Below, piece by piece: positions 12,786 through 25,459 of a stretch of 64,000 bases of DNA (positions within the stretch are counted from its first letter, which is position 1; each line of letters opens with the position of its first letter). The DNA comes from Pseudoscleropodium purum (lineage: Eukaryota; Streptophyta; Bryopsida; Hypnales; Brachytheciaceae). Position numbers and translations under genes: made by a program. The notes under the pieces were generated by a model. That model saw only the letters and a program-made list of their open reading frames with translations. It ran no database searches and was not told the DNA's origin. The stretch lies in the NCBI GenBank assembly GCA_963969395.1, contig OZ017797.1, positions 21,762,001 to 21,826,000 on the forward strand, written 5' to 3'.

Positions 12786-13030
12786 AATTGATCCCGTATC
12801 CAATACTGTATCTGTATTTAGTACCCATATTCAATATCCGTATTCAATACACATATTCAATATGCATATCCAATACCCGTATTTAGTACCCGTATTCAAT
12901 ATCCGTATTCAATACACGTATTTAGTACGCATATCCAGTATCCATATTCAGTACACGTATTTAGTACTCATATCCAATACCCATACCCATATTCGTATTT
13001 GTATTCAGTATTTGTATTTTATATTTGAAC
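12786..13030. repeat. Degenerate 12-bp tandem repeat
   Basis: The tract is built of units resembling CGTATTCAATAC, with variants CATATCCAATAC and CGTATTTAGTAC, repeated about 19-20 times with frequent C/T and A/G transitions. Because 12 is a multiple of three, one frame is open and would give a Tyr/Ile/Gln-rich repetitive peptide. I treat that as a by-product. The block 31812-32060 is a looser A-rich relative on the other strand. Confidence 0.75.
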
Positions 13031-16000
13031 GGCTCAGATTAAATTTCACAAGATCAACATCTTGTGATTTTTTGAGAAATCAACATCAATTTTGAAGGTA
13101 AGCATTTTTTTTCAAAAAAATCAACGGCTCACAAATTTTTTGAGAGAGGAGGGGGGGAACTAATGGGAGTGGCAAGCGAGTTTCAGTGTATAGTAAGTCA
13201 AAGCTTAATTCACAGGCTTTTCTATTTTTTGCTTTGACACTAATGAAAAATCAAAATTTGAATAATATTAAAAAACAAACTTTTTATAGTTTATTATGTT
13301 TTTGTGTCATGCATTCACGTTTGGTGAAGAAACAATTGGTGAGATTTTGGAATTACTCTTGAAAACATTCCTGCATTTTCTATATAATCCCTAAAACAAG
13401 CATATCATGGAACTAGTAATTATTGTGTACATAGAAATGCAAAAAGGTATTTTTGAAAGTTTCAATATAATTCTTCATGGAATCCACTTGAAGTTTGCAA
13501 CGGTGGTATTTTGGTTGTCTGTAGCTATTTGTTAACTAGATTTGCACTAATTCTATCCCTTATATCTAAATTCTTCTATTTGTTGCATTTCAATGCAATA
13601 TCCTAAAGGTAACTCTCATTCTTTAGTTTGATTTATAATTATTGTAGATTCCCTTGAGATATTGATGTATAAATCTTAACCCTTGCAAAACTAGAAAGTC
13701 CTCTAAATTTTCAAAACCTTAAAGATGTGTTATAAATTGCAATTGTGAGTTAAAAATTAATAATAATTTTCAAACAAAGTTGTAAGTCATAATCCACAAA
13801 TCACATCTATTAATTTGGATCTAATATTGGACTAGCCAATATTAACAAAAAAACAAAAAACAAACTAAATGCATTCCAATAGGATATTGATTATCTTTAT
13901 AGAAAATTTTGCTTTTCCTTAAGTTTTTCTTCGAGTTTAGAAGGTTCAATTTTTATTTTGTAATTTTGTATGTCTTAATGTTACTTTGCAATCAAAACCA
14001 TTTTTTGAACTAAAAAAATTAGTTGTAGAGGTAAAAGATACTTATATTCTTTTAATTACAGAATATTTGGAAAAAATAGATTTGATAATCTTTTCAATAC
14101 AAATGTTAGAAAACTAATACAAAAATCAAAAAATTGAAGGATCACATTTTTGTATTTATAGAATATATTTTTATTAATTATTTCACTTTACAAAATTTTA
14201 AAACATGATCTTTGAAGGATCTACACAAGAGCATCTACAATTTTAATCTAAAAATGTACTTGTGTTCACTTAAGAAAACTTTGTTTAAACATAGAAATTA
14301 GATTATTTTTTGGAGGAAAAAACAATCTAAATTTTTTTTAAAACATAGTTCTGTAAATTCATTTGAATTTTTTTTAGATTATTCTAATTATATATAAGCT
14401 TTTGTGAAATATCCAATTAGTGTTTATCTATCTCTAAATTATATGGAAGTGACTTCCTTAGAGTTTCTAATTTATGAAATAATTCCCAAAATGAACCTGC
14501 ATTTATACATTGTGGTTGCTTATCATATTGTCCATCATAATAAAGTGCCTACTCATTGCTTCTTTATGTTGATTTTCAAACCCTTCTAATGTTTTGCATA
14601 AAGTGTGAATGTGATGATCTTTGTACTCCATGTGAATGCTTATGTGGAAGAAATTAGTGGTCTTAGTAGGATTAGTAATAGGTTGTCAAGTAAAAAGCAA
14701 CAAAATACAAATAGCAATTAGATTAATATTTGCATTAAGATGAAAGGGATAAATTCACCTCATCTTTAGCACTAATGCCTTTTGCATAATATTATGCCAA
14801 GTCTTGTGCAATTCTAGCATACTGAGTTTACTCCACTTTTCTTCAATAATCTAAAATAATAATAAATAAAAATTTCATATTGCTTGCAAAATTAATGCTA
14901 TACATGAATACATATTGAAAATGGAAAGATCATGAAGAGGCAAGTGTTAGTGTACAAGACAAACTATATTTAATGTTTGATTGCCGTACCATTGCTTCTT
15001 TGATTGCAATCCTCCGATCTCAAATCACTTTTTTCCTATGTTCCTTAGCCTATATATTGAAATTTTTTTAAAGTATGAAGTTAGATAGGTACAAAATCTA
15101 CAAAAATGGAATGTTTGTATTCAATAGTGTGCTTGTTGCACAAAGTCTTGTATCTACTCTAAATTAAATTGATTGCTAAAGATTATACAATACAAGCTTT
15201 ATAAAACACCAAGTTGAAACATAAAACAAGGTCCATATCTATATAGATGTATAATTAGTTCTACAATTAAAAAATTATTAGAATGAATGGAAAACTACAC
15301 TACAGTACCATAAGTGCTTTTTCTTCCTTTGTGAGTGGTGGCCCTTTCTTTTTCTTCCCTTTTGGCTATAAAATAAAACCAAACAAGTGTGTTACTAGAA
15401 AAGCATTAATATAGTTCTAACAAACAAATTTCACAATAACATAGTAACCTCTTATTTTCCTATAATTCATCTTGGTATGTGGTAGTATCCACTTGTTTGG
15501 ATGATGTATAGTACAAGAAAATATATCAAGATAGTAATAGAATTGACTTTTGATTAGCTCAAAAATTTATCTTATTGCTAAATTTAAAAACATTCAATCA
15601 AAAATTTAAGATTGTGATTGATGGATTAAATTATAACAATATAACAATATAACCTTCTAATGATGGCAAACACACACACAAAAAGTAATACAAAATAATG
15701 TAAAAAAGCAAAGTTGAGAGAAGATTGATTTAATTACCGCCATTGTGAAGAACAAAAAACTCTCTTTTTTCCTTCAAAACCTTTGGCTTAAAAAAATAGA
15801 ATAATATTATTGTGCAAAAATGACTTAAGCATAATTTGTGAAATTTGATAGCAAATTGATTTTCCTTGTTTCAATAAAGAATTACTCTTCCAAATAAGAT
15901 TCACTTCAAATTTAAGTTGTGTCCCTTTAAATGTGTATAAGAGTGCATGTTTTCATATCTCTTTAGAAGTGCCTTCGATGTAGTCTTGTAATTATGAAGT

Positions 16001-17733
16001 TTACACTTAATATCCAACATTAGATTCAATAGTATTGTTTTGTAAGTTTATGTTATCACTTCTTCAAATCATTGGCTACAATTGATTGAACTAGGAATCA
16101 CTTCAAGAGACAATTTTGGTTGAGGAAAGAATCAATTTACAATAGTCATGAAGATTGTAAATACATTTAAAATACTCCATTTCATTTTATTGTCACACTT
16201 GACAAAGTCAATATTGAAGATTTATTAGTTTTAATTTCTAACTTTGGAATTTCTTTCTTATTAGTATTCAAATCATGTTTGTAGATTATGGTCATGTGAA
16301 TTATGGGATTGTTTTTTTTAAGAGTTTTTGCTATTAAATCATTCAAGGACTAAGTATTAAACAAACAAAAAGGTTATTAAAGTCATCACTTTTAGACTGA
16401 TAAACAATTTGTAATGAAAGTTTTGACTTCAATTCTAATTTTTTTTTTCATTTTAATAACTTGCAAACAATTACAACCAAGAAATTGCAATAAATAATAT
16501 AGAATACTTGCAAGACTCACCAATACTAATTAAAAACTAAGATATTGATATGACTTGCCTTCTAGAAAAAAAGTAAGGCTCGTGCAACTCTAAAGAGGGA
16601 TTGTAGAGACTTGAAGAGACAAAAAAAAAAAAAGATCATTGGCAATGGTGTGAATGAGACCCTCCAAAAGAAAATTTTCTTTGCATCTTTGATACTAATA
16701 CATTGAAAAAAATTCGTTCCTATTCTTTGAATACTTGATACTATATACTTTTGAAGAATCTTTTCAAATCTAAATGTAATTTTAAAGATGATGATTTCAC
16801 ATGTACAAAAGTTACATCCATCCATCCTAGAGATTGTAATTTGAATACAAAATTTTTTCAAGTATAAATGTTTTGATGTAGAAAAAGCTTATTTTTATAT
16901 ATTAGCTCAAATTGGTGACTTTAGAAAAATATAATTGAAAATCTTAGAAAAATTTACAAAAACAATCCACAAACATACTTTTATCTTCAAGCTATAAACC
17001 AAAATTTCATTGAAAATTATTGCACAAGAATTTTTATAACCTTCAATTTAAACCACTATAATTGTAATGCTTTATTAAGAACTAAAACTCCTTTGACAAT
17101 TATTTGCAACAAATAACTAGAAACTACTCTATTAGTCCCTTCCAGATTAAGGAGAAGTCTAGATTTCCCAAATTGCAAAGTTGTATTATAATTTACAACT
17201 TAGAATAATAATTTAATAATGATTGTCAAACAGAAGTTGAAAAATATGATTTATTGACCATATTGAGATAGTTGGATAAAAAACTACTACATTGACTAAT
17301 ATTTTTCAATAATATTTGAAACTTGAAAACAATTTTTTTTCTAATATCTATTATATATTGAATATATCTAATTGTTAGAGGATTTTTTCTCTTTAAATTC
17401 AAATGATAAGTTCTAATTATGGTAATTATTTAATATTTTGATTAAATTATTTACTCGAGTGTGCTTTTTATCCCTTGAAGACTAAGAGGTAGTCTAAGCT
17501 TCCCAAATTGTTGATATGTATCATAAAATGAAACTAAAAATAATATTGTAATCATCAATATACAAAAAGTTAAAAATATAATCCATATAGTTAGATTGCT
17601 TGCTATACTAACTAATGTTTTTCAATAAAATTTGATATTAAAAAGTGAAAGTTCTTTCTAAAATTGATTGTAAATTAAATATTTATAATTTTGACTAGTT
17701 TTCTTTCTTTAATTTCAAAATTTTAAGTTCCAA

Positions 17734-17772
<39 letters not shown>

Positions 17773-18855
17773 AATAAATCATTATGAAGTATAATATATT
17801 ATTCTAAATTGATAAAGTTAATTTTTGTAGTCTAAGGTATTCGAAAAATAAAATTGTAAGAAAATTTATACCATGTAATTGTAAGAGAACAAACATAAGA
17901 ATTTATAAAATTTTAGATGAGTGAAAAAACAAGATTTTGTGTATTTGGAACTTGTTTGCAATCATCTTTTGTTTGCAATTTGCAATTTGAGTGTCAACCA
18001 AGTTCTCTAGGGATTGAGGGTCATTTTTTGAACTAAATTATTTTTGAGATCAAACACACTTGGACTTGTTAAACTATACATATTTTGCAAAAGAAAATTT
18101 TGAAATCAATATCTCACTAATATAAAAAATTAGCACAAGAATCTATATACATTTAGATGAATGAAAAAACAAAGATTTCTTGTGCTTGAGACATATTTGC
18201 ATTTAGTCATTGTTTGAATTTCAAACAATGATTGAATATGGACCAAAATAAATGACAATGCCATTAAAATACAAACTTGGATTATAAGAAAGGAAATTAA
18301 ATCTTATAAATACAAAAGCATATGCAAGTTTATATTGAATTCAATATGTAAATTAGACTGCATATATATCATATAGCTTCGCAAGTATTTTTTGAGTACA
18401 ATATGACAAACTCACTTTTGCAAAATGAAATCACTTGTGAAGTAATTGATAGTTCACCTCTTCTACATATTTATATTTTTTAAGAAGTTGTTTTGATTGC
18501 AATTGATATGACATATTGACAGAGTAAATGTATTTGTATATAGTGAGTATTCCATATATGTGTTTTGACATAGTATATATATTCCATGTCCATATCAATA
18601 TTTGTGTACATATATTATATTGTATTGACATTTTATACACAACACCATATATTTATTTTCTATATAACATTCTATATCCATCTTAAGTAATTGTATTAGT
18701 ATAAATATCCACATCCACATTTTATTTGTTTTTTAAGAACAATAGCAGGAGAAGGGGTTCAAACTTTTTCCCTTCTAGATCCATGGTTGAGATTCAAAAA
18801 TGTGGAGATTTTCCAAATAAATTGGATCAAATGTGGAGGTTTTAGGATTGACATC
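13031..18855. other. Long AT-rich intergenic stretch with (TA)n microsatellite
   Basis: Nearly 6 kb of AT-rich DNA. A (TA)n microsatellite is at about 17742-17769. I see no exon, RNA gene or transposon with both ends. It is probably composed of old, eroded repeats. Confidence 0.5.
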
Positions 18856-19143
18856 CATTAGAGGAGATTTCAGCTTGTGGGAGGGCTGTGAATTCCCCGC
18901 AATTCTCAAATTGCGGGAACTGCCCTACAGTAGGTCATAGACGTGACAATGCAACTCCCACATTTGAAAAAAAAAAAAAAATTTCAACTTTTTTCTATAT
19001 TTCAAGAATGAATTTTTTATTTTATTTTATTTTTAAATTTATTTTTTTGTCGGGAATAGCCGTTCCCCATAATGGCAGGGAAGGAACTATCGAGTATAGC
19101 TACTTGTAATGGCCCTCCCAACCTCACAAAAATTCTCTAATGT
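18856..19143. mobile_element. Small TIR element, copy 2 (~288 bp)
   Basis: It starts CATTAGAGGAGATTT and ends AAAAATTCTCTAATG, matching the ends of the nested element at 8170-8429. Just inside, GGGAGGGC near the left end pairs with GCCCTCCC near the right end. It contains an A-run and T-rich core around 18966-19050. Copy divergence suggests it is old. No coding capacity. Confidence 0.55.
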
Positions 19144-19237
19144 ATAGTTCTTTTTTATGTGTAGGGAGCAAACGCAATGCTTTAATGTACCTTGATTTGC
19201 ATCACATTGCATTGTCACTCAATGTAATCATTATAGG

Positions 19238-19862
19238 CAAGGTTGACAAATCAGTACGTCCGCCCCAAAATAGCGTCCGTAACTCAGACGTCCGGACGTC
19301 CGTCCTCACGGACGCCAACGGATGCAGCGTCCCTCCCGCCGTCGGAAGGCGGACGGGCGGGGCGGACTTTAGGGTTAAAACTCATAGTTTTTAAACTTGA
19401 AATAATATGAAATTAAGTGTTCAATGAATGCATTTGAAGATATATTTATTTTAGTTTTTAGTTTCTTAGTAGCCTTTTGCATTACAAATTTAGAAGTTTA
19501 AATTTTTTTGATATAAGTATATAACATGTCTACTTTGAGTTAGTAGGGTTACATTTCCCAAAAAATTAATATAACTCATGAAAATGGTTTCTTTTCCCTT
19601 TAATTCTAAGGAAATTTTAAAATTTTTTTTTTTATAACAAATTGCAAACCATTGCACTTCATTTAATATTTAATTGTTTAAGGATTAAGGGAGTGACCAT
19701 GGGGCAGTTTGGATAGGGCGGTCGGGGGAAACAGGGCGGACGGGGCGGACGGGGCGGTCCTGGCGGACGCTGTGTCCGCTGGGACCGCGAATGTCAGTGG
19801 ACACTGCGGACACAGCGTCCGCGTCTGGACCTCCTGGACGTCTAACTGACTTGTCAACCCTG
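19238..19862. mobile_element. Non-autonomous hAT-type element (625 bp)
   Basis: An exact 8-bp target duplication ATTATAGG lies at 19230-19237 and 19863-19870. The ends are CAAGGTTGACAAATCAGT on the left and GACTTGTCAACCCTG on the right, an imperfect inverted repeat beginning CA[A/G]GGTTGACAA. An 8-bp duplication with CAGGG-type ends is characteristic of hAT. The subterminal zones (about 19256-19370 and 19710-19850) are strongly GC-rich, with many GGACG/CGTCC and GGGGCGGAC units. The core is AT-rich. No transposase is encoded, so it would need a hAT transposase supplied elsewhere. Confidence 0.87.
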
Positions 19863-19870
19863 ATTATAGG

Positions 19871-20480
19871 GATGTTTTTGATAATTTATTTATACAAGGG
19901 GGTTTGTATGAAGTACAACAATCTATATAGGATATGTAAAAGTTTGATTTTCCATAGTTTAATGAAAAGAAATGATTGAATTATAATTTGTATATGTCAG
20001 ACCTTTTTTACTCATGATAAATCTAATTTTATCAAGATATGTTTTGCTAAGATAGTTTAGGTAATTGAGTTGAATTTTGCCATTATAAATCTATTTTTTA
20101 TTTGAAGCCTCCCATTAGAAATTATGATTGACCAAATTTAGTGAAGCCAAATGAAAATGCATTTCCACTCCTTTTTTGAATTTGGAACATAACATTTCTA
20201 TCACTATCTACTAAAATGCAATAAAAAAATCTCTTAAAGTTTGGTTGAAAAACACAATTCTTGATCCATTCTTGTCCATTTGAAATCATTCATAAGCCTA
20301 AGGATTTTTTTGAGTGAATTATCACTGATAAAAACAATACCAATATTTTTTGGAGGGAATAATCGGCGATATATTTCCCTTCTGCAATGCCTGAAATTTC
20401 TAGAATCCCACAAAAAACTTTGAGGAGAATGACTCCATTTTGAATGAATGTATGTATACATTTGGATGAATAAATGCATG
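19871..20480. other. AT-rich intergenic DNA upstream of the BTB gene
   Basis: No feature recognised. Composition changes sharply to GC-richer at about 20490. Confidence 0.5.
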
Positions 20481-22243
20481 TTTCATCCGTGTCTATTGGA
20501 AGTCGAGAGGCTCATTTTGACGATGGCTTTCCTCACTGAGGCTCCACGGAACTGGGACTTTTGTCACGGTCACCCGTGCGCGCGGATAGCGAGCGCGGGT
20601 TTAGGGTCGTCTCTCTCTGCCTCTTGGTGCCATCCTACCGTCACTATTGCGTAGAACAAGAATCTCTCCTCGTCACGCATTGAATTTCCTCAACCATGGC
20701 GACCAATTACGCAACCTCATTCGTAAGCTGAATCAGAACCGTGTCCTCCACCCCAGCCCGGTCCCGCACTTCTCCGATTTTTTTCGTCCACAGATTTGAC
20801 CTCAAGTCGGCCAAGGAACCACCAATTTTTCGCTGTCGCATGGAGTCCCTCACTCTAGCTTTCCAGCGGAGTAAGCTTACTCACAATTCGAAAACGCACG
20901 GGCGACAGATGACCATGATCAGTGGAAACGATGGAGAATTGATTAGAGAAGCAGGATGTGGACATGGTGAAATATTATTGATCCGAATCATTCGAATTCG
21001 CCAATGCAGGGGAGTCAGGAGTGTGCATTGATGGCACAACAGGGCGATGAAGGCGCACGTTTTCTGGCGAGGGTTTTCCGGTATGTAACAAGGCGCATTT
21101 GTTCGAGTTCAGTCTGCCACTGTTAACCTCGGGATTGCCATTTTTTTGCTTTTACCGCGCGAAGTTTCCGGTTGATTTGCCTGGGGTTGACGCGGTTTGG
21201 GCTATGATTAGCGCTCTGAGCTTACCCCCGATTTTGCGGGATCTAATCTCGGCGTAAATTCTTCTGGTATTGTAATGGTCGTAATTGTTACTGGAGTGTC
21301 TGTAAGAGTTTAAGCTTAAGTGTGCTCGACATCCTGAGGAAAAGCTCCAAGTTCACCGTTGGTGAGATCTCTTAGATCCGCTTTAGATCGCCACAGCCAT
21401 GGCTTAGATCTTTCGGGGTCTATTTGAGTTCCGAATTCTGAATGCTTGCTGTTGGTTGGTGATGATCCGGCGGTTCACTACCCGTCGGTCTCTTTGTAAT
21501 CTGACGAAGTTACTTCGACTGACCAGTCATCATGGAAGTCAGAGAATTCTTCACTTGATTCCCTTCTTCAGTTGTTTCTGAAGACTTTGCTTCGCGCCTT
21601 GGTGGATTCCATTCGTGTTGCCGATCCGTTTTGGCGCCTCCTTGCATTGACCAGGGTTTCCGAGACCTGTCGACTTTTTACTTTCGAGTCGCTTTTTTCA
21701 TGGTGACACCCGCCTTGTATGCTCCGCTCCGTCGCTTTAGGTCTTCTCCATGTTTTAGATCACCGCTGTCGGAGCCTCTGCTGCGCAATTGTCCTGCTGC
21801 TTCTCTTTTTTCCGAGGGAATTTTAGTTGGTGGGAATCCAAATCCGCTCCTGCTCGAATCTATGTGCTGGTGAGGTGCAGAATTCCATGCTGCTTCGATC
21901 GCAACTTGGTGTGTTGGAGAACAATGCCGCGACTTTTGTTGCGCTTTGGGGGAGCAAGTGGATTTCATTCCGCGTTACCCGCTCCCTACATCTTTTGGCG
22001 CCTTTCAGTTCCTTGTGAGGCGAGTTGATGCTGGTGGCAGTCCGATTAGGTTTAACTTGAAGAATTCTCACTACCTTGTTGCATCACCAGAACGTAGGCG
22101 TGGATTCAGCAAGAGCAACTCTCGCACCAAGTGTAGAGCCAAAATTTGGAATTGAGGCGTTGCTAAGGAGCTGTGGAGTTTCCGGAGTTGCAAAGCATTA
22201 CGGAAGCTTGGCGATTTTGAGAGGAACCAAGATCGAAATTCCT
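20481..22243 (+). promoter_or_regulatory. GC-richer upstream / 5' untranslated region of the BTB gene
   Basis: About 1.75 kb of CG-containing sequence directly precedes the BTB start codon and contrasts with the surrounding AT-rich DNA. It contains many short open frames on both strands but none with a recognisable domain. It most likely holds the promoter and a long, perhaps intron-containing, 5' untranslated region. The transcription start cannot be set from sequence alone. A frame open from 22076 continues in phase into the BTB coding region, so a 56-residue N-terminal extension is formally possible. Confidence 0.45.
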
Positions 22244-25200
22244 ATGGCACACGACAGGGTGAATCTGAATGTAGGCGGCAAGCGTTTTGTCACATCTCGG
22301 ACAACTCTTGCCAATGCAGGCCGAGGCTCAATGCTTGCAGCAGTCATTGATGAGAATTGGCAGCTGGTGCCAGATGTAGCGTCGAATGAGCTCTTTATTG
22401 ATCGGAACCCCGCCTATTTTAGTGTCCTTCTGGATCTCTTACGAACTGGTGAACTTCATGTACCCCCAGGTATGTTAAATCCTCAGTCTTTTCTTTCCGA
22501 ATCCTATCGCATCCTCAATTCTGGAAAAGATGCAATTGCACTGTAGAAAATTGCATCTGCATCTGCTCGGAAGGGTGAAGATTTCTTGGGATAATACTGA
22601 TAATGAATTTGCAGAAACAATTGCTTTTATGTAGGAGAGAGTCGTTCTTGTCACCACAGTACCCATATGGGCTTTGCCCTTGCACCTGAACACTTGCCAA
22701 ATTTCCTAATTCCTAAATGTCCAAGAAGCCCAAATTGGGTCTAATGTTCTTCTGGCATTTTTGAGTAGGTCTTGTGAGGTCATTTATGTCCAATTTTTTA
22801 TGTTTTTGAGCAACACAGTAGTTTTGTTTGATTCTAGTTATCAAAAGAATTTGGCCCCATCTAGATTTTAGTTTTCACAGATGATCAATCGAATTGGTCT
22901 TTTTAAAGCCATGAATCCTTGGTCTTCAGACTGTCCGCTTTCTAGAGAACAGTTGGAGGCAGGGAGTTTGAGTTTCTTTAGAGGCAATTGTTTCACTCTG
23001 GACTTGTGGGGGTGTTTTCAGGCATGTTGGAGAAGCCTCTGTACCGAGAAGCAGATTACTACGGTATACTGGATCACGTGAGAGCCGCCCGCAAGGGTCC
23101 ATTGAATGGGAATCGTCTGGATTGCGTTGCTTCCATAAGTGGACGAGCCACCGGCGATGGAACGGCCATTCGAGCGTCTCCAGATGGTGGATGTTGTGTC
23201 GCCCATGGAAGCATGGTACATGTCTACGATTGGTTGCTGGAGGAGCAAACTCCACTCACCTTGGACTATGTTAATGTGAATGACGTGGGGTTTCTAAGCC
23301 CGAACCGAGTTGTCATCTGCACCGGGGAACGCGAAAATGGAGCTGGCGGAATGGCGTCCTTCAACATCAAGACTGGCAAAATTGAGCACAAATTCCAGGT
23401 CCTCAACTTCATCTGCTCATGAAAACGTAATTGTCATCAGTGATCCTGCAGTCTTATCACATTCGACAAGCCACATGCTTGGTTTATTGTAAGGAAACGC
23501 AGTACTGTAGAGCAGTACTTCCAAGGAGTGACTTGTGACTGTGCAAGAGCAATCTCTACGCTATAGGATCATTTTTTTATATTTCTGTTCTCTTCTAGAC
23601 TGATCGAGCTTCCATGTTTACACTTGTAAAAGAATTGGTGCATTTTTGCCTGTAGGCTGGTCTATACCATAGAGGACCTGGAGGAGGAAACCTAACCTAC
23701 TATTGGTGGGCTTCTTCCTCCAGACCCGATGCTTTGATTACCCATAGATGAAGACCCCTAATAAGTGACCAGCTTCTGGGTGCTCTTCAAAGATCCTCAT
23801 AAATTACAAACCCAACAAAGTAAGGAGCATAGTAAGCAGGGTTCGTGATAAGGTCGAAACAACTACTAGGTCTTGTAGGTCGTCTCGGTTAGGGTCAAAT
23901 TATTTGTCTACAGAAAGAGGTCTTCATTGATCTTTAGTTCTTATGTATACATTAGGGTCCTCTAAACTTCATGTAAGGACTTTGTTGCCTTTCAAACCCT
24001 ATACAAGAATGTTATTTAGTGTGTGGCATTGTGTCGAGAACCATGCCTGGTCCATGCTTGACATTCTTTTTCTCATTGCTCCAGGTTGTTCACGACGGGG
24101 AGTCAAAGAACTTCACGGCGGGTGCACTTGCAAGTAGCGACAAGCATGTGTTTGCTAGCTGTCGGGGTAGGAGCTATGAATACGGAGTTGGGACTTGGGA
24201 CCAAATTACCGGTCAACAAGTCACATTTCAATATGAAGGTCCAGGTCGGCCCTTAGGTGATGCCTGTAAACTCCAATGGTTACCGCGCACAAATCTCCTC
24301 CTTGTGGCGAACTTGTTCCCGAGCAGTGATCACAGTTTCATTAGTCTACTCGATTCTCGAACAAAGGGAAAGGTACGGTTTCCCGATTTTGTACCTTCTT
24401 CCCTATTTGTGATCCCTCACTCTAGAGCAGTCACAGCAGTGGTTGTCAAATCTTGGTGTGCGGTTACTATAGTGTTTGTTAATCCTTGGTGTGCTGTCAC
24501 AATAGCTTTTGTTGAATGAACTCGGTGTGCTGTCACACCAGTGGTTTTCAAATTTTGGTGTGCAATCACAATCTCGGTTGTTAAACCTTGGTATCCGACT
24601 ACTGAGGTATCAAAAAAGTATTTAATCTAGAGACAAGATTGCTTCTGGAGTTGACACCCCTTTTTGTGGATCTCACAAATATTCTAAAACTCTAGTAAAG
24701 CAAAGTTGGAAATTGACTAGGCACCATTATCAAGTCATGGATTATGTTGTGACTTGCCTAAGGGGTTAGGTAGTAGAGATAATCAATTTTATTGACACCA
24801 CCAATAACAAACCTTGCCTTTTCTTACTCCTAAATTGGAGAAAGCATAATCCTAACCCTGGTGACGACACAATAGAGGTTTGTCAACCCCTAATGGATCA
24901 TTTTTGAGGGCAAGGGTGACCAAGCATGTGCAGTAATTCAGTATCTGCCTCTTTTGACACCAGCTTTCAGATGACCCTCTCATTTCTCTCTTGCTTTGTA
25001 CAGGTATGGTCGTGGACCGATGCTGCTCAGAGAGGTACGTCAGATGAAAAGATAGTCATGGACACCGTAGCCATGGAAGAATGCTCCACAGTGTGTGTAG
25101 TCAACCAGTTCGACAGCCTTGGCTTCATCGACATGCGAGCTAGCAACCAAGGTGTACGATGGAGTCACAGGTACCAACCGAGCAAAATCTCGGAAGCTGA

Positions 25201-25459
25201 GGAGCGTTGCTACTCAAAGCTTGCCTGTAGTGGCTCCCAGTTGTATTCAAGCAAGAATGATAGCGTCTATGTGTTCTGTAGTCCAGACTGGGACGTTGCC
25301 AAGGGGGTGCAAACTGCCAGGCTACGACGAACCGAGGGCGGAGCCATTAGTGATATCTCTGTGGGTGGAGACAGGCTGTTTGTGCTTCACAATGAGGAAG
25401 ACGTGTTCGATGTTTGGGAAACTCCGCCAGGGCCGTTGCACGTTGTAGACACTTACTAA
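22244..25459 (+). CDS. BTB/POZ (KCTD/T1-type) and WD40/YVTN-like beta-propeller protein
   Basis: Four exons: 22244-22469, 23022-23398, 24085-24372 and 25004-25459. Every junction is GT-AG, and the joined frame gives 448 residues. Residues 4 to about 95 form a T1/KCTD-type BTB domain (DRVNLNVGGKRF, then FIDRNPAYFSVLLDLLRTGEL, a stretch ending with the YREADYYG helix). The rest matches the plant family of Arabidopsis At2g24240/At4g30940 type: DGTAIRASPDGGCCVAHG, FTAGALASSDKHVFASC, GVGTWDQITG, the VWSWTD start of exon 4, and GGDRLFVLHNEEDVFDVWET. Family length is about 440. BTB proteins of this kind are thought to act as CUL3 ligase adaptors or scaffolds. The substrate is unknown. The start at 22244 agrees with homologues that begin a few residues before the BTB domain. 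Confidence 0.93.
24427..24600 (+). repeat. 33-bp tandem repeat inside intron 3 of the BTB gene
   Basis: The anchor GGTGTGC recurs at 24455, 24488, 24524 and 24557, and as GGTATCC at 24590. Spacing is 33, 36, 33 and 33. The unit resembles TTGGTGTGCTGTCAC followed by a TAGTGGTTGTTAAA-type tail. About five copies lie just after the exon 3 donor. Since the period is a multiple of three, read-through of the intron stays open for about 49 codons before a stop at 24517-24519. Confidence 0.8.

Noticed and set aside
19140..19394. 84-codon frame containing Arg/Pro-rich sequence
   Set aside because: It runs through the GC-rich subterminal repeats of the hAT element and has no independent support.
21631..22155. 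Several overlapping 60-96 codon frames upstream of the BTB start
   Set aside because: They lie on both strands in GC-richer DNA that keeps frames open by chance. None has a domain, and the region is better read as promoter/leader.
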